Assembly: GCA_903848645.1 (NCBI GenBank)
Contig: CAINGU010000031.1
Span: 45,919-109,918, forward strand
Origin: an uncultured cyanobacterium
GTDB lineage: Bacteria > Cyanobacteriota > Cyanobacteriia > Cyanobacteriales > Nostocaceae
Reading direction: 5' to 3'
Length of the DNA stretch: 64,000 nucleotides
Part shown: positions 47,486 through 56,360 of the stretch, one piece after another
How the letters are laid out: each line of letters opens with the position of its first letter
Position numbering within the stretch: position 1 is the first letter of the stretch
Program-made: the position numbers and the translations under genes
Notes under the pieces: generated by a model
Told to the model about the DNA's origin: nothing
What the model saw: the letters and a program-made list of their open reading frames with translations, nothing else
Databases searched by the model: none

Positions 47486-47500
47486 TTTCACCACCTTATT
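47486..47500 (-). promoter_or_regulatory. Extended ribosome-binding site of major capsid gene
   Basis: AATAAGGTGGTGAAA, identical over 15 nt to the site before the major tail gene at 43076-43090, about 8 nt from the ATG at 47475-47477. Confidence 0.7.
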
Positions 47501-47514
47501 TTTTCTATATTTTT

Positions 47515-48918
47515 TTATATGCTGTTAGCACCGAGGAAAGCACCGTTCCATCCAGCTTTTGTTTGTTTTGTTACCGCAGGAGCCGAAACCCCAACGGACT
47601 TCTGAATTGCAGTAGCGGAATCAAGAGTGTCAAGCTTTTTATCAAAGCTATCTAACTTACCTGAAACATCACTTACTGACTTACTAATATCATCATACTT
47701 TGTAATAAAATCTTCATTTGCTTTTGAAATATCCTCATATTTTTTAGTCAAAGTTTCGATTACTGAATTTTGTTCAGACAAAGTTGTGTTCAACTTAGAG
47801 ATTTCTGAGGTGTATACATCAGTACTCTTTTTAATAGACTCTTCAAAGAAGGCCTTTAGTTCCGATACCATCTTAACTAAATCAAGAGAATCATCAACTT
47901 CGGAAACTGTTGCAGCTTTTTCAATGCTGGTATTTTCTGTAGCGACTTCTTCACTTGAAGCTTCTTCGGCTGGAGTCTCTACATCTGCTGCTTTTTCAAC
48001 AACTTCTGTATTTGTATCTTCTGCCATTTTGTTACCTCCTTCGTTGAGTGAAATATTATCACTCTTTTTAAGACCATCCTCATATTTGATTTTGGACTTT
48101 GTATTTTGATCAGGATAAGTATTAATGGTTGAACCACTATTAATGACATTACCTGCCAAATCTGGGCTTGCTGCCCCTGCTTCATCTTTCTTTAAATAAG
48201 AATCAAGAACTTTTTCAACTGCTTCATATTTTTCAATATCTTTTTCTTCAACCCATCCAATATTTATCATTGGATGGTCGCACTCTACACACTCTTTATA
48301 TGATTCAGATGAAGTTGATGCAATTTCATCTTCTGCACACCAAAATACATTTTCTAGTGCAGTTTCTGCAACTAAACCTTTTACAAAATTGCTTCCATCT
48401 TCATTTTTTTGAATAGACATAAAATTAGCTAACTGATTTGCTGGGGAATCTACAAGACTTAATTCATGTAATTCATAATCATAAATAACTCTATGTGATT
48501 CTGCAGAACCATCATTTGCTTTTTCCATTTTAGCATCTTTAATATTTCCACCAATTGAAAACCCTGTGTATGTACCATCTAAACATTTTTCCCATGCATC
48601 TTGTGCACCTTTTGAGATATATGCAGTTACATAAATTCCATTATATTTTTTTTGTGTTTTTGGGTCAAAATAATTATCTTCTTTAAAATCAATCATCTTA
48701 CCTACTGCGGTAGATCCATGCATTTCTCGGATATTTCCTCTAAAATTATCGAAAGCTTTTTTACTTGCTTCTGCTTTTACGATATCATTATGTTGATCTA
48801 TGTTGTCCAAAGATGCAAAACCTGAAACGGTTCTTTTCTCTTTATTAACCTTTGAAATAGGAAAATGGAGAGCCATTGATGAATCGCTGTTTTGCCAATA
48901 AGTTTTTTGAATATCCAT
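47515..48918 (-). CDS. Prohead protease fused to scaffold
   Basis: A 467-residue fusion. Residues 15-165 are a U35-type protease: HFPISKVNKEKRTVSGFASLD, NFRGNIREMHGSTAVGK (catalytic His), GFSIGG (Ser) and YELHELSLVDSPANQLA. A linker with a Cys pair (ECVECDHPM) and an acidic, Ser/Thr-rich part lead to a coiled coil (residues 330-440: ELKAFFEESIKKSTDVYT, ISKLNTTLSEQNSVIETLTK). This is the scaffold. The protease should cut it out before DNA enters. The overall layout is common in siphophages without a separate scaffold gene. Confidence 0.85.
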   Translation of the reverse strand: MDIQKTYWQNSDSSMALHFPISKVNKEKRTVSGFASLDNIDQHNDIVKAEASKKAFDNFRGNIREMHGSTAVGKMIDFKEDNYFDPKTQKKYNGIYVTAYISKGAQDAWEKCLDGTYTGFSIGGNIKDAKMEKANDGSAESHRVIYDYELHELSLVDSPANQLANFMSIQKNEDGSNFVKGLVAETALENVFWCAEDEIASTSSESYKECVECDHPMINIGWVEEKDIEKYEAVEKVLDSYLKKDEAGAASPDLAGNVINSGSTINTYPDQNTKSKIKYEDGLKKSDNISLNEGGNKMAEDTNTEVVEKAADVETPAEEASSEEVATENTSIEKAATVSEVDDSLDLVKMVSELKAFFEESIKKSTDVYTSEISKLNTTLSEQNSVIETLTKKYEDISKANEDFITKYDDISKSVSDVSGKLDSFDKKLDTLDSATAIQKSVGVSAPAVTKQTKAGWNGAFLGANSI

Positions 48919-48960
48919 ATGTAAATAAATAGTAGCATTATTTATAAATAACGCATAATT

Positions 48961-49311
48961 TTAGTGATGTAATTTTATAGGGTTGCTATTAATTTTTATA
49001 ATATTTTTTGTAACTGATGGAGTTAAGCCAGGTATTGGGGTATCGGGAATCATGGGTGGAGTAGAAGAACTTCCATCATCTATATTGTTTGCATAGGGGG
49101 TTTGGATGTGATCATCTGCCTCTACATTAGGGGAAGATGAAGAATTGTGGGATGCTAAACCGCCCGTTATAAAGCCCATTACGGGATAAATTATTCCTGA
49201 TATTGAACGCTGAAAGCCAGTAGCTGCCCACATTCCATATGAACTCATAAGAGCAATTGCTAATTGTTTTGCATCCCCTATTTTAAAAGAAAAGTGGTCT
49301 TTTAAGCTCAT
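48961..49311 (-). CDS. Small protein following the endolysin, possible membrane protein
   Basis: A 116-residue protein. The first 50 residues hold moderately hydrophobic helices (DAKQLAIALMSSYGMWAATGF, GIIYPVMGFITGGLA). The rest is polar and Pro/Ser/Asn-rich (SSSTPPMIPDTPIPGLTPSV). Its ATG overlaps the endolysin stop as ATGA, so it is translated with it and may help lysis or carry virion function; the segments are not hydrophobic enough to call a holin. Confidence 0.5.
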   Translation of the reverse strand: MSLKDHFSFKIGDAKQLAIALMSSYGMWAATGFQRSISGIIYPVMGFITGGLASHNSSSSPNVEADDHIQTPYANNIDDGSSSTPPMIPDTPIPGLTPSVTKNIIKINSNPIKLHH

Positions 49312-50159
49312 AATTTTCCTTTTAGGTTGTCATATACTATTTGAGGAATAGTTCCTGATTTTACTATAATACCTTTTTTTTTATCAAATTTAATCAAACC
49401 CGCCAATGTTTGTGAATTCATAGTCCCAGTTGCATATTTTTGTAATAATAGCCCTTGCTTAACAAGAGATTTTTGAATTGTTAAAACTGCATCATTTGTT
49501 TGACCAATTGCAAAAGAATTTTGGGATGATGGAAAAGGCGGAGCAATAAATATAGTTGGGCTTGGATTAGGGGTAGGAGATGATGTTATTTTTCCAGTGT
49601 GGTTGATTCCAGTTGCGCCAGCTACTACTGCTCCAACTGCTCCAACACTAGCCGTTGCTTTTTTGGTTGTAGATACTGATTTAGTAGGTTTTACAAGAAT
49701 TGGATACTTTGGTCTAACAATGGCAATAATAAATAAATAATTCCTATGAACTCTCCAGCAGCCTTCTTTAGTTGGGTCATTTGGGCTGCCTGTATTAAAT
49801 CCAATTGTTGTTATTCCACCAGAAGATGCAGCTTCTAATAATTCAACGTGGTCTGCAACCCCGTCACCATTCCAATCATAAAAAACCAAATCCCCTGGCT
49901 GTCCTGCAAATTTATTAACAACCATTCCTTGCATTTGAAACCAATGTAATGCTGCTGGATTAAATGAAAATCCTTTTGGTGTTTGTGCTGCAATTAAATG
50001 AGATAATCCAACTTGGGCAAAGCACCATGATACTCCCATTGCACAATAAGGGGCATTTGGAATTCCATACCAGATACCATAAGGGTTTTCATTTGATGCA
50101 CCTTCATGAAACCCAATTTGGGTTCTTGCTACATTGAGAACATCAAGAGCATTTGGCAT
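49308..50159 (-). CDS. CHAP-domain endolysin with peptidoglycan-binding tail
   Basis: A 283-residue lysin. N-terminal CHAP amidase/peptidase: APYCAMGVSWCFAQVG (catalytic Cys near 38), GDLVFYDWNGDGVADHVELLE (catalytic His near 107) and GCWRVHRNYLFIIAIVRP. A Thr/Ser/Pro and Ala-rich linker follows (residues 155-210). The C-terminal module (AIGQTNDAVLTIQKSL, TGTMNSQTLAGLIKFDKKKG) is a PG_binding_1-like wall binder. It sits between portal and prohead protease, an unusual site for a lysin, so it could equally be a virion-associated lysin for DNA injection. Confidence 0.85.
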   Translation of the reverse strand: MPNALDVLNVARTQIGFHEGASNENPYGIWYGIPNAPYCAMGVSWCFAQVGLSHLIAAQTPKGFSFNPAALHWFQMQGMVVNKFAGQPGDLVFYDWNGDGVADHVELLEAASSGGITTIGFNTGSPNDPTKEGCWRVHRNYLFIIAIVRPKYPILVKPTKSVSTTKKATASVGAVGAVVAGATGINHTGKITSSPTPNPSPTIFIAPPFPSSQNSFAIGQTNDAVLTIQKSLVKQGLLLQKYATGTMNSQTLAGLIKFDKKKGIIVKSGTIPQIVYDNLKGKL

Positions 50160-50161
50160 TT

Positions 50162-51778
50162 TTAATTACCTTCTTGTGGCCCTTCGCCTTTTGGATTGCG
50201 GGCATTTCCAGTTTTGTCTGGTGCATTAAGTTGTCTATTTTGATCACGAGTTTTATTACCACTTGCATCTGATGAAGCATCTTGTTGCATTTTTGGATTA
50301 AGTACAAGAACTGCATCTCCTCCAGGTAGTGGGGCAAGGCCTTTACGAGCGCGAACTTCGTTTGGAACAATAACTTGATCTTTAAGATAGCGATCATCAA
50401 TTCTTGATTGAGTTTCTTCATCTGTAAGAGCCAATTCATTAAATCTTAAAACAAAAGCATCAGTAAACTCTTTTATAATAAGATTAATTTTAAATTCTAA
50501 TTCTTCTTGTCGTGGGCGACATACTTGTTCTTTAAAAGTTTTATCTGCATCTTTAGCATTAGCAAGATTTAGACCTAATGGGATACCAATTTTGCTAATT
50601 GGTACTCTATGTGCCATAAGAATTCGGTCTCTATTTTCTACAGCATAATTTTTAAATGAAGAATCTTGTATTCCTGCTTCAACAGGCTGCATATCAAATT
50701 CTACACGAGCTGCATCTCCATCAGAAGGAAGAGGAATATAAAGTGTTCTATGATTTTTTCCTTTTAATCCAGTTTGAAAAAACTCTAAAAGCTTTCTTTC
50801 TGAATCTGCATTTAATTTTCCTCCTTTAACAACAATAACATATCTTGGAACTGCTTTATTTTCAAAATAATCAAGGTTAAATCTTTGTGCAAATTCATCT
50901 CCTGCTACTGCATTTTTTGCAGAAAGGATATCTGGAATACCATAGTAAGTGTTTGAAGGAGCAAATACTTTAAAATGAATTACTTCATTTGGTTGTGGGT
51001 CTGTACCAATTTGGTCTGGGGTTGTTGTATCTCCAAAATTTCTAAAAAAAGTGTATCTATTATAAACAACTTGAACAAACCCATCTCTGTGACGGCGAAT
51101 CCTCATAGTTGTTGTAGGAATATGACCAACAAAGCCAATTTTTCCTGCAGTTGTGCGACCAATTTCCATATATGCATTGCCTGTTGATTCTAGGTCTATA
51201 TATATTTTTTTCATTGTTTCAGTAAATGAATCATCAGAATTTGTTGATTCTAATTTTGATCTTAAATCTTCTTTTAATCCTTCAAGCTTTGATCTTAATT
51301 TATCAAGCTTTTTTGGTTGATCCATAACTGCTTCAATTTTTGAACTTGTTAGCCAAGTATTATCAAATTTGTACCCTAAGCCTATTACGTTTGCTGTTTT
51401 TGCATTAACTGCAGAATGGTGGTATGGAGAAACATCATAAAGTTGTGCTAAATATTGAATATTGTATGGTGGTTGAACTACTTGAAATAGAGAATATCCT
51501 GTAAGATCAAGAGGGTCAAGCTTTTTTGATTTTGCGTCACCAATACCAGTAAAAGATTTTTCTAATCTGTTAGCAGATCTGCGTAAATTAGTATTTATTC
51601 CTTCAAATTTTTTAATATCATCCCATTTTAATTCAAATGGATCGTCAAAAGTGTCTTCAACTGTGTGAAACCCAATATCTGAATCTGTCATAACACGAAT
51701 ACCAGATTCCGCTTCCGCTATCATTTTATCCATTGCGTCAGGTTCTTTATCTTCATCAACTACTTGTAAATTAGCCAA
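50162..51778 (-). CDS. Portal protein
   Basis: A 538-residue portal. DPLDLTGYSLFQVVQPPYNIQ leads to YLAQLYDVSPYHHSAVNAKTANVIG (wing and clip start). GNAYMEIGRTTAGKIG and VIHFKVFAPSNTYYGIPDIL are SPP1/HK97-type portal strands. AVENRDRILMAHRVPISKIGIPLG contains the pore helix region, and the C-terminal part has ALTDEETQSRIDDRYL. It forms the dodecameric gate on the capsid that the terminase docks on. Length is typical. It overlaps the gene upstream by 8 nt. Confidence 0.88.
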   Translation of the reverse strand: MANLQVVDEDKEPDAMDKMIAEAESGIRVMTDSDIGFHTVEDTFDDPFELKWDDIKKFEGINTNLRRSANRLEKSFTGIGDAKSKKLDPLDLTGYSLFQVVQPPYNIQYLAQLYDVSPYHHSAVNAKTANVIGLGYKFDNTWLTSSKIEAVMDQPKKLDKLRSKLEGLKEDLRSKLESTNSDDSFTETMKKIYIDLESTGNAYMEIGRTTAGKIGFVGHIPTTTMRIRRHRDGFVQVVYNRYTFFRNFGDTTTPDQIGTDPQPNEVIHFKVFAPSNTYYGIPDILSAKNAVAGDEFAQRFNLDYFENKAVPRYVIVVKGGKLNADSERKLLEFFQTGLKGKNHRTLYIPLPSDGDAARVEFDMQPVEAGIQDSSFKNYAVENRDRILMAHRVPISKIGIPLGLNLANAKDADKTFKEQVCRPRQEELEFKINLIIKEFTDAFVLRFNELALTDEETQSRIDDRYLKDQVIVPNEVRARKGLAPLPGGDAVLVLNPKMQQDASSDASGNKTRDQNRQLNAPDKTGNARNPKGEGPQEGN

Positions 51779-52109
51779 GTTTCATCTCCTTCATTTCTTT
51801 AAAATATTCAAGCATAGCAGGAGTATCTAATACATCTGGGACAAGACCCAATTCTAATCTTTGTCTTTGTATTTCTAATTCTTCGCTATCAACTGGTCGG
51901 TGCCCCGCAAAAAATATTGGGTGCCCTTCTTCTAATCCATAATGCTTTGCAGCTTCTTTAAGTTTTTTAATTTGGCGAATATCGCCTTTCATTGAAGGAA
52001 TACTTAAATATCCACCTTCATCATCCATTACCAATGAATCATCTGGCATCTGCCAAGCATATAAGCCCCAGTTTACCTCGTCAATTGGTGTTACATTCAT
52101 TTTACCCAT
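51771..52109 (-). CDS. Small protein upstream of portal, hypothetical
   Basis: A 112-residue protein beginning MGKMNVTPIDEVNWGLYAWQ, with SIPSMKGDIRQIKKLKEAAKHYG and HRPVDSEELEIQRQRLELGL. It looks like a small globular protein with C-terminal helices. An ATG 9 nt inside is an alternate start. As the first gene of the head operon it may be a packaging or morphogenesis accessory. No family recognised. Confidence 0.58.
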   Translation of the reverse strand: MGKMNVTPIDEVNWGLYAWQMPDDSLVMDDEGGYLSIPSMKGDIRQIKKLKEAAKHYGLEEGHPIFFAGHRPVDSEELEIQRQRLELGLVPDVLDTPAMLEYFKEMKEMKLG

Positions 52110-52162
52110 ATGCCAATAATACCATTGAAATTGCTAAAACTGAACATTGTACTACAATTTTA

Positions 52163-54151
52163 TTAGATATGTGTATGAAAAATGATTGCTTGACCATTAT
52201 TTATTTGAGATGATGTACCATTATATTCTAAAAGTTGCCCGAAGGAACTAATTGAGGAGCCAGTAAATACTAAAGAGTTCCCAGAATAAGTTATAGAGTC
52301 TGTTCCAATTCCAGTTCCTACTGATATAAAAGATAAATACCTTGCTTGGACTTGTGCTAACGTAAGCATTTTTGGATATATGCTTATATACCCATAGGTA
52401 GCTTCTGCTGGAGTTTTTGTAATATCATATGAGCCGTTTAAAAGTATAGTGTTTGAAATTGGCACAGGATAAACTAAAACTACATGATAAACTTCTCCAT
52501 TTGAAATAGTAATAGGAGAAGTAGTTCTATTTACTCCATTTACATATAAAACTGAACTTAATACTGTATTTTGTAAAATATTTGAGTTATCTATATAAAG
52601 ATCTGCAGTCCCCGAAGAATCAGTATCTAATATTGCTGAACCTGATCCATCATATTCCATCCAAAATTCAATAACTTGATATGAAGATCCAGTAATTGGA
52701 ACAATTTGTGCATACCCTGGTTTTTTTTCAATGTCTTGTGCAGAAAATCTTATTCCAAGGTTCCTAGATCTTGATAAAATATTAGTTGAATCTTTTTTTA
52801 ACATATAAGTTGTGCTTGAAGCAGGAGATATCTCAAATAATCCCGAATCTGAAATTTCTGAAATATCTGAATAAATATGTATTTTTAAATTATCTAATCT
52901 TGGTTGCAATCCAGTTGAGGTATCTACGGAATGAATAGTTACTTTTATTAAGCACTGACCTGCAAAAGAAGAACTAAAGTTAGATAAAAAGTAAGGAAAG
53001 TTTTTTCCATTAGTTACATTATAATAAGTAAGACCATTATCATAAGAAACTGATACAATAACTGATTTATTAGATATAAGGCTATTAGGTGATAAATGAT
53101 TGTATGAAGATGAATTCCAGGAAAGTTCAATTCCTGCAAAATCTGTATATGAAGATATTGTTATTGGGTAAATCCAAGTTCCTGTTGCTGGTGCAGGGGA
53201 TGAAGTTTGTGGTAATGTAATTCCAGTTTTATCAGAGACTAATCCAGAGTATGTCCCTTCATTAAATGCTGCACCATTATTAAATTCTTTTACAAATATA
53301 TTGTTTCCAGATTTGGTGTCAAAAGAAAAATGAGATACATTAGTTTGATTTGAGTAATTTATTGGGCTTGTGTCTCTATGTGCCCAATGCATATGGTTTC
53401 TTATTTCATTTACTGAAAGAATTCTATCATACATTGCCCACCCATTTGCGGTAAAGTACATATTTGTACTTGCTGGGCCAACTGCAAATCTGCTATACGG
53501 ATCTGAATAATATAAGTAATTTGATGGGATAGTTTTAGATTCATCTGTTATTCCATTAACATATAGACCCATTACTTTATCTTTTACACCCGCAAAAATA
53601 TGAATTGGTTTGTCCCATGAATGTACTTGTTTTTTAGTTGATATTGAATATCCACCTTGAAACCAAAGTGTAAAATAAATAAAATCACTATCTGTATAAA
53701 TTTGCATTCTTTTGCTAGAACCATAATGCAAATCCATAATATTACATACTCCTATTGGAGTTTCTGGCATTAGCACCCAAAGTTCGGTTCCAAAAGTTTT
53801 TTGTTCATATCCTTGTTGAAATGCCCCATAAAGATTAAGAACATCTATTCCAATATTGGGTGTTATTTTACATCCAGACAAATTTGTATCATAATTTGAA
53901 TGAGTTATTAATGTCATTACATCTTGAAAATTTGGAGCACCCAAAGTAAATGCTCCATGATTTCCAAAATTTGATACATCTTGAATAGAAATAGATCCAA
54001 CTTCTTGTTGGTAAGTAGATTCATTATTTAAATAATCTTGATATGTCGTATATTCTAAAAGCAAAGTTGCATAAGTTCTATAAGTTGTTCCTCCATCAAG
54101 AGGCCAAAAAGATAGTGGATTATCGCGTAATATTGCTTGCTTATATGACAT
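52163..54151 (-). CDS. LamG/concanavalin-like surface protein, 662 aa
   Basis: A 662-residue protein. KQAILRDNPLSFWPLDGGTTYRTYA is the signature start of a LamG (concanavalin-like) domain, followed by strands such as GTELWVLMPETPIGVCNIMDL and a GLYVNGITDESKTIPSNYLYY loop. A second similar domain lies near residue 450-640 (IRFSAQDIEKKPGYAQIVPI). Such pairs bind sugars or peptides on cells, so this is probably a virion fibre or decoration. Its transcript appears leaderless: TATAAT at 54158-54163 puts the start on the ATG. Confidence 0.72.
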   Translation of the reverse strand: MSYKQAILRDNPLSFWPLDGGTTYRTYATLLLEYTTYQDYLNNESTYQQEVGSISIQDVSNFGNHGAFTLGAPNFQDVMTLITHSNYDTNLSGCKITPNIGIDVLNLYGAFQQGYEQKTFGTELWVLMPETPIGVCNIMDLHYGSSKRMQIYTDSDFIYFTLWFQGGYSISTKKQVHSWDKPIHIFAGVKDKVMGLYVNGITDESKTIPSNYLYYSDPYSRFAVGPASTNMYFTANGWAMYDRILSVNEIRNHMHWAHRDTSPINYSNQTNVSHFSFDTKSGNNIFVKEFNNGAAFNEGTYSGLVSDKTGITLPQTSSPAPATGTWIYPITISSYTDFAGIELSWNSSSYNHLSPNSLISNKSVIVSVSYDNGLTYYNVTNGKNFPYFLSNFSSSFAGQCLIKVTIHSVDTSTGLQPRLDNLKIHIYSDISEISDSGLFEISPASSTTYMLKKDSTNILSRSRNLGIRFSAQDIEKKPGYAQIVPITGSSYQVIEFWMEYDGSGSAILDTDSSGTADLYIDNSNILQNTVLSSVLYVNGVNRTTSPITISNGEVYHVVLVYPVPISNTILLNGSYDITKTPAEATYGYISIYPKMLTLAQVQARYLSFISVGTGIGTDSITYSGNSLVFTGSSISSFGQLLEYNGTSSQINNGQAIIFHTHI

Positions 54152-54157
54152 AAAACT

Positions 54158-54163
54158 ATTATA
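54158..54163 (-). promoter_or_regulatory. -10 box giving a leaderless LamG transcript
   Basis: GG-TATAAT on the minus strand ends 7 nt before the A of the ATG at 54151, with AGTTTT between and no Shine-Dalgarno sequence. Confidence 0.48.
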
Positions 54164-54165
54164 CC

Positions 54166-54390
54166 TTAATTTGTAACAGGCTTTGGTTCACCAGGTAGGC
54201 TTTTGCCATTTGGTGCAAAAGGTTGATCTGGATTATGTGCTGCAATTGAAAGCTTTGCCCAATTTTCCGCTTCTTCATATGAATCAAAAGGGTCTCCATT
54301 TGGATAATCTGGTTGATATTGAAATGGAATGTCTTCTCCATCATTAAAAATTCTAATTGCAAATGTTACTGGGTCAATTGTATAATTCAT
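54166..54390 (-). CDS. Small hypothetical protein (74 aa)
   Basis: A 74-residue protein: YTIDPVTFAIRIFNDGEDIPFQYQP, then DPFDSYEEAENWAKLSIAAH. Strand-turn then helix; the EEAENWAKL resembles small tail-fibre chaperone-like or phage DUF proteins. Ribosome site AAGGAGAAA 4 nt from the ATG is strong, so the gene is real. Role unknown. Confidence 0.6.
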   Translation of the reverse strand: MNYTIDPVTFAIRIFNDGEDIPFQYQPDYPNGDPFDSYEEAENWAKLSIAAHNPDQPFAPNGKSLPGEPKPVTN

Positions 54391-54421
54391 TTTTTCTCCT
54401 TATTTATTATAGTTAATTATT

Positions 54422-55390
54422 TTAATGCATTGGTGCTGTTGCAGATCCTGCAGTTCCAAAAGTGTTTGTGACTACACAGAATGCAGTTCCATTCCACGCT
54501 AACCCGCCCCAAACTAATGATGCTGGAAGCGTTCTTTGAGTCCAAGTTATTCCGTCTGGTGATGTTGCAGATATTGTACTAGCTGCCGAATTTCCTCCTG
54601 GTGTAGCACAAAATACTGAACCATTCCAGGCTATTTTATTCCATTGTTGTGCAGCAGGAAGTGTTCTTGAAGTCCAAGTAGCACCATCTGGTGATGTTGC
54701 TGCTACAGTAGTTGCAGAACCAGATGCTCCCGCGATTGCACAAAATACAGATGAACCCCAAGCGATTGCTGTCCAAGCACTAGATGAAGGCAAAGTTCTT
54801 GCTGTCCAAGTTATACCGTCAGAAGAAGTTGCTGCTACGTTAGTCACATTGCTTCCAGACCCAAATACGTTTCCTGCAATTGCAGAAAATACTGAACCAC
54901 TTGATGCTATAGCTGCCCAGTTTGATGTTGAAGGTAAAGTTCTTCCTGTCCAAGTTATACCGTCAGAAGAAGTTGCTGCTACGTTATTTGCAGTACCATT
55001 TCCATTAGTTATTGCACAAAATACAGATGAACCCCAAGCTACTGCTGCCCAATTTTGTGATGAAGGTAAACTTCTTGCCGTCCAAGTTATACCATCAGAA
55101 GAAGTTGCTGCGGATGTTCCAGCAGAGCCTCCTCCTCCTGCAACAAGAGAAAAGACTGAGCCATTCCATGCACAAGATGCCCATGCAGCAGTACTTGGTA
55201 AAGTTCTTGCAGTCCAAGTTACTGCATCAGTAGATGTTTTTGCAGTTGCTACACCATTTTGAAAAATTAAAAATAGGCTTCCATTTGATGCCATATTGTT
55301 ATAAGCACCAGTTCCTGGAGATGTTTGTGCAGTCCAGTTAAAATTTGGCAATTTTTTCATACTTGCCATTATTCCTCTAAATAGTGGCAT
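54422..55390 (-). CDS. Beta-propeller-like repeat virion protein
   Basis: A 322-residue protein made of six near repeats of about 45 residues, each with a core like ATSSDGITWTARTLPSS and a following WxAIAWGSSVFCAI. The pattern SSDGITW is a sialidase-like Asp-box variant, so the protein probably folds as a six-bladed propeller. Such proteins are found on virions and may bind sugars. The start is uncertain: the ATG at 55390 overlaps the collagen-like stop, or an internal ATG follows AGAGGA. The DNA repeats too (for example 54801-54839 and 54949-54987). Confidence 0.65.
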   Translation of the reverse strand: MPLFRGIMASMKKLPNFNWTAQTSPGTGAYNNMASNGSLFLIFQNGVATAKTSTDAVTWTARTLPSTAAWASCAWNGSVFSLVAGGGGSAGTSAATSSDGITWTARSLPSSQNWAAVAWGSSVFCAITNGNGTANNVAATSSDGITWTGRTLPSTSNWAAIASSGSVFSAIAGNVFGSGSNVTNVAATSSDGITWTARTLPSSSAWTAIAWGSSVFCAIAGASGSATTVAATSPDGATWTSRTLPAAQQWNKIAWNGSVFCATPGGNSAASTISATSPDGITWTQRTLPASLVWGGLAWNGTAFCVVTNTFGTAGSATAPMH

Positions 55391-56316
55391 TAAGAAACAT
55401 CACCAAATACTTGCCAAGTGTCGGTAGCAATTTTTACAACATCTGCTCCAGAATACTGTGCGCGAAGTTTAGGTACTGCAACTGTGGCACCAGTTGATTG
55501 AATAGAAGTTGTTCCTGGAGTTACTGCTTGAATAGTATAGGTTCCAGTATTCCAACCAGTAACGTGAACTACTGCACCAATTGGAAAAGCCACGCTTGCA
55601 TTTGTAGGTACTGAAATATATTGAATTCCAGTATTAGAAAATGCAACAAGTTTGTCTTGATCAGCTAAAGCAAAGGTGTAATTAGTTGATTGTGCATTTA
55701 TTGTTGTAGTAGTAGTATTAGTACCTTGAATACCTTGTACTCCTTGAGTACCAGTTGTACCTTGGGTTCCCGCACCTGTTGTACCTTGCAAACCTAACAG
55801 ACCTTGCGTACCCTGAGTACCAGTTGCTCCTTGTGTACCTGTGGCACCAGTAATTCCTTGTGCACCAGAACCTGTAGTACCTTGTAAACCAAGTAATCCT
55901 TGCGTACCTTGAGTACCAGTTGTTCCTTGTGCACCAGAACCTGTAGTACCTTGTAAACCAAGTAATCCTTGCGTACCTTGAGTACCAGTTGCGCCTTGTG
56001 TACCTGTGGCACCAGTTGTGCCTTGTGATCCAGTTGCACCAGTTGTGCCTTGTAAACCAATTGTGCCTTGTACACCAATTGTTCCTTGTAAGCCTTGTGT
56101 ACCTTGAAAACCAATTATTCCTTGTAATCCACGAGTTCCTTGTACACCTTGTGGCCCAGTATTAACTAAGAGGTATGCATCAATTTCTGATGCGAGACGA
56201 TAAATATCTCTAGGAATGTCTGGGGTATCAGTATAAGCAGGGTAATTAAAATTACCACTTTGGACACCTACTCCATTAGTGGTTTGTAAATTACTGGTGA
56301 ATGTATAAGATGGCAT
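55390..56316 (-). CDS. Collagen-like repeat fibre protein (308 aa)
   Basis: A 308-residue protein. A head unit (VQSGNFNYPAYTDTPDIP, EIDAYLLVNTGPQGV) leads to about 45 Gly-x-y triplets with Gln, Thr, Ile and Ala, such as GLQGTTGATGSQGTTGATG, ending near residue 210. The C-terminal part VAFPIGAVVHVTGW with TYTIQAVTPGTTS is a trimer-forming cap. Collagen-like stalks in phage fibres form rigid rods. There is no Pro-rich hydroxylation pattern; Gln/Thr-rich triplets are usual for bacteria. A promoter-like TATACT lies at 56325-56330. Confidence 0.8.
   Translation of the reverse strand: MPSYTFTSNLQTTNGVGVQSGNFNYPAYTDTPDIPRDIYRLASEIDAYLLVNTGPQGVQGTRGLQGIIGFQGTQGLQGTIGVQGTIGLQGTTGATGSQGTTGATGTQGATGTQGTQGLLGLQGTTGSGAQGTTGTQGTQGLLGLQGTTGSGAQGITGATGTQGATGTQGTQGLLGLQGTTGAGTQGTTGTQGVQGIQGTNTTTTTINAQSTNYTFALADQDKLVAFSNTGIQYISVPTNASVAFPIGAVVHVTGWNTGTYTIQAVTPGTTSIQSTGATVAVPKLRAQYSGADVVKIATDTWQVFGDVS
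55856..55991 (-). repeat. Perfect tandem repeat in the collagen-like gene
   Basis: A 67-bp unit at 55856-55922 recurs exactly at 55925-55991 (period 69 bp, 23 codons). The exact identity implies a recent duplication within the Gly-x-y stalk. Confidence 0.85.
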
Positions 56317-56360
56317 ATATCATAAGTATACCAAAATACTTATAAAATGCAGTTTTTAAC

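Noticed and set aside
50143..50439. 98-residue minus-strand ORF inside the portal gene
   Set aside because: Alternate frame of a well-supported portal gene, without its own ribosome site.
55740..56160. CRISPR-like regular repeats
   Set aside because: The period is that of Gly-x-y codons in an open frame; there are no spacers of constant length between identical repeats.
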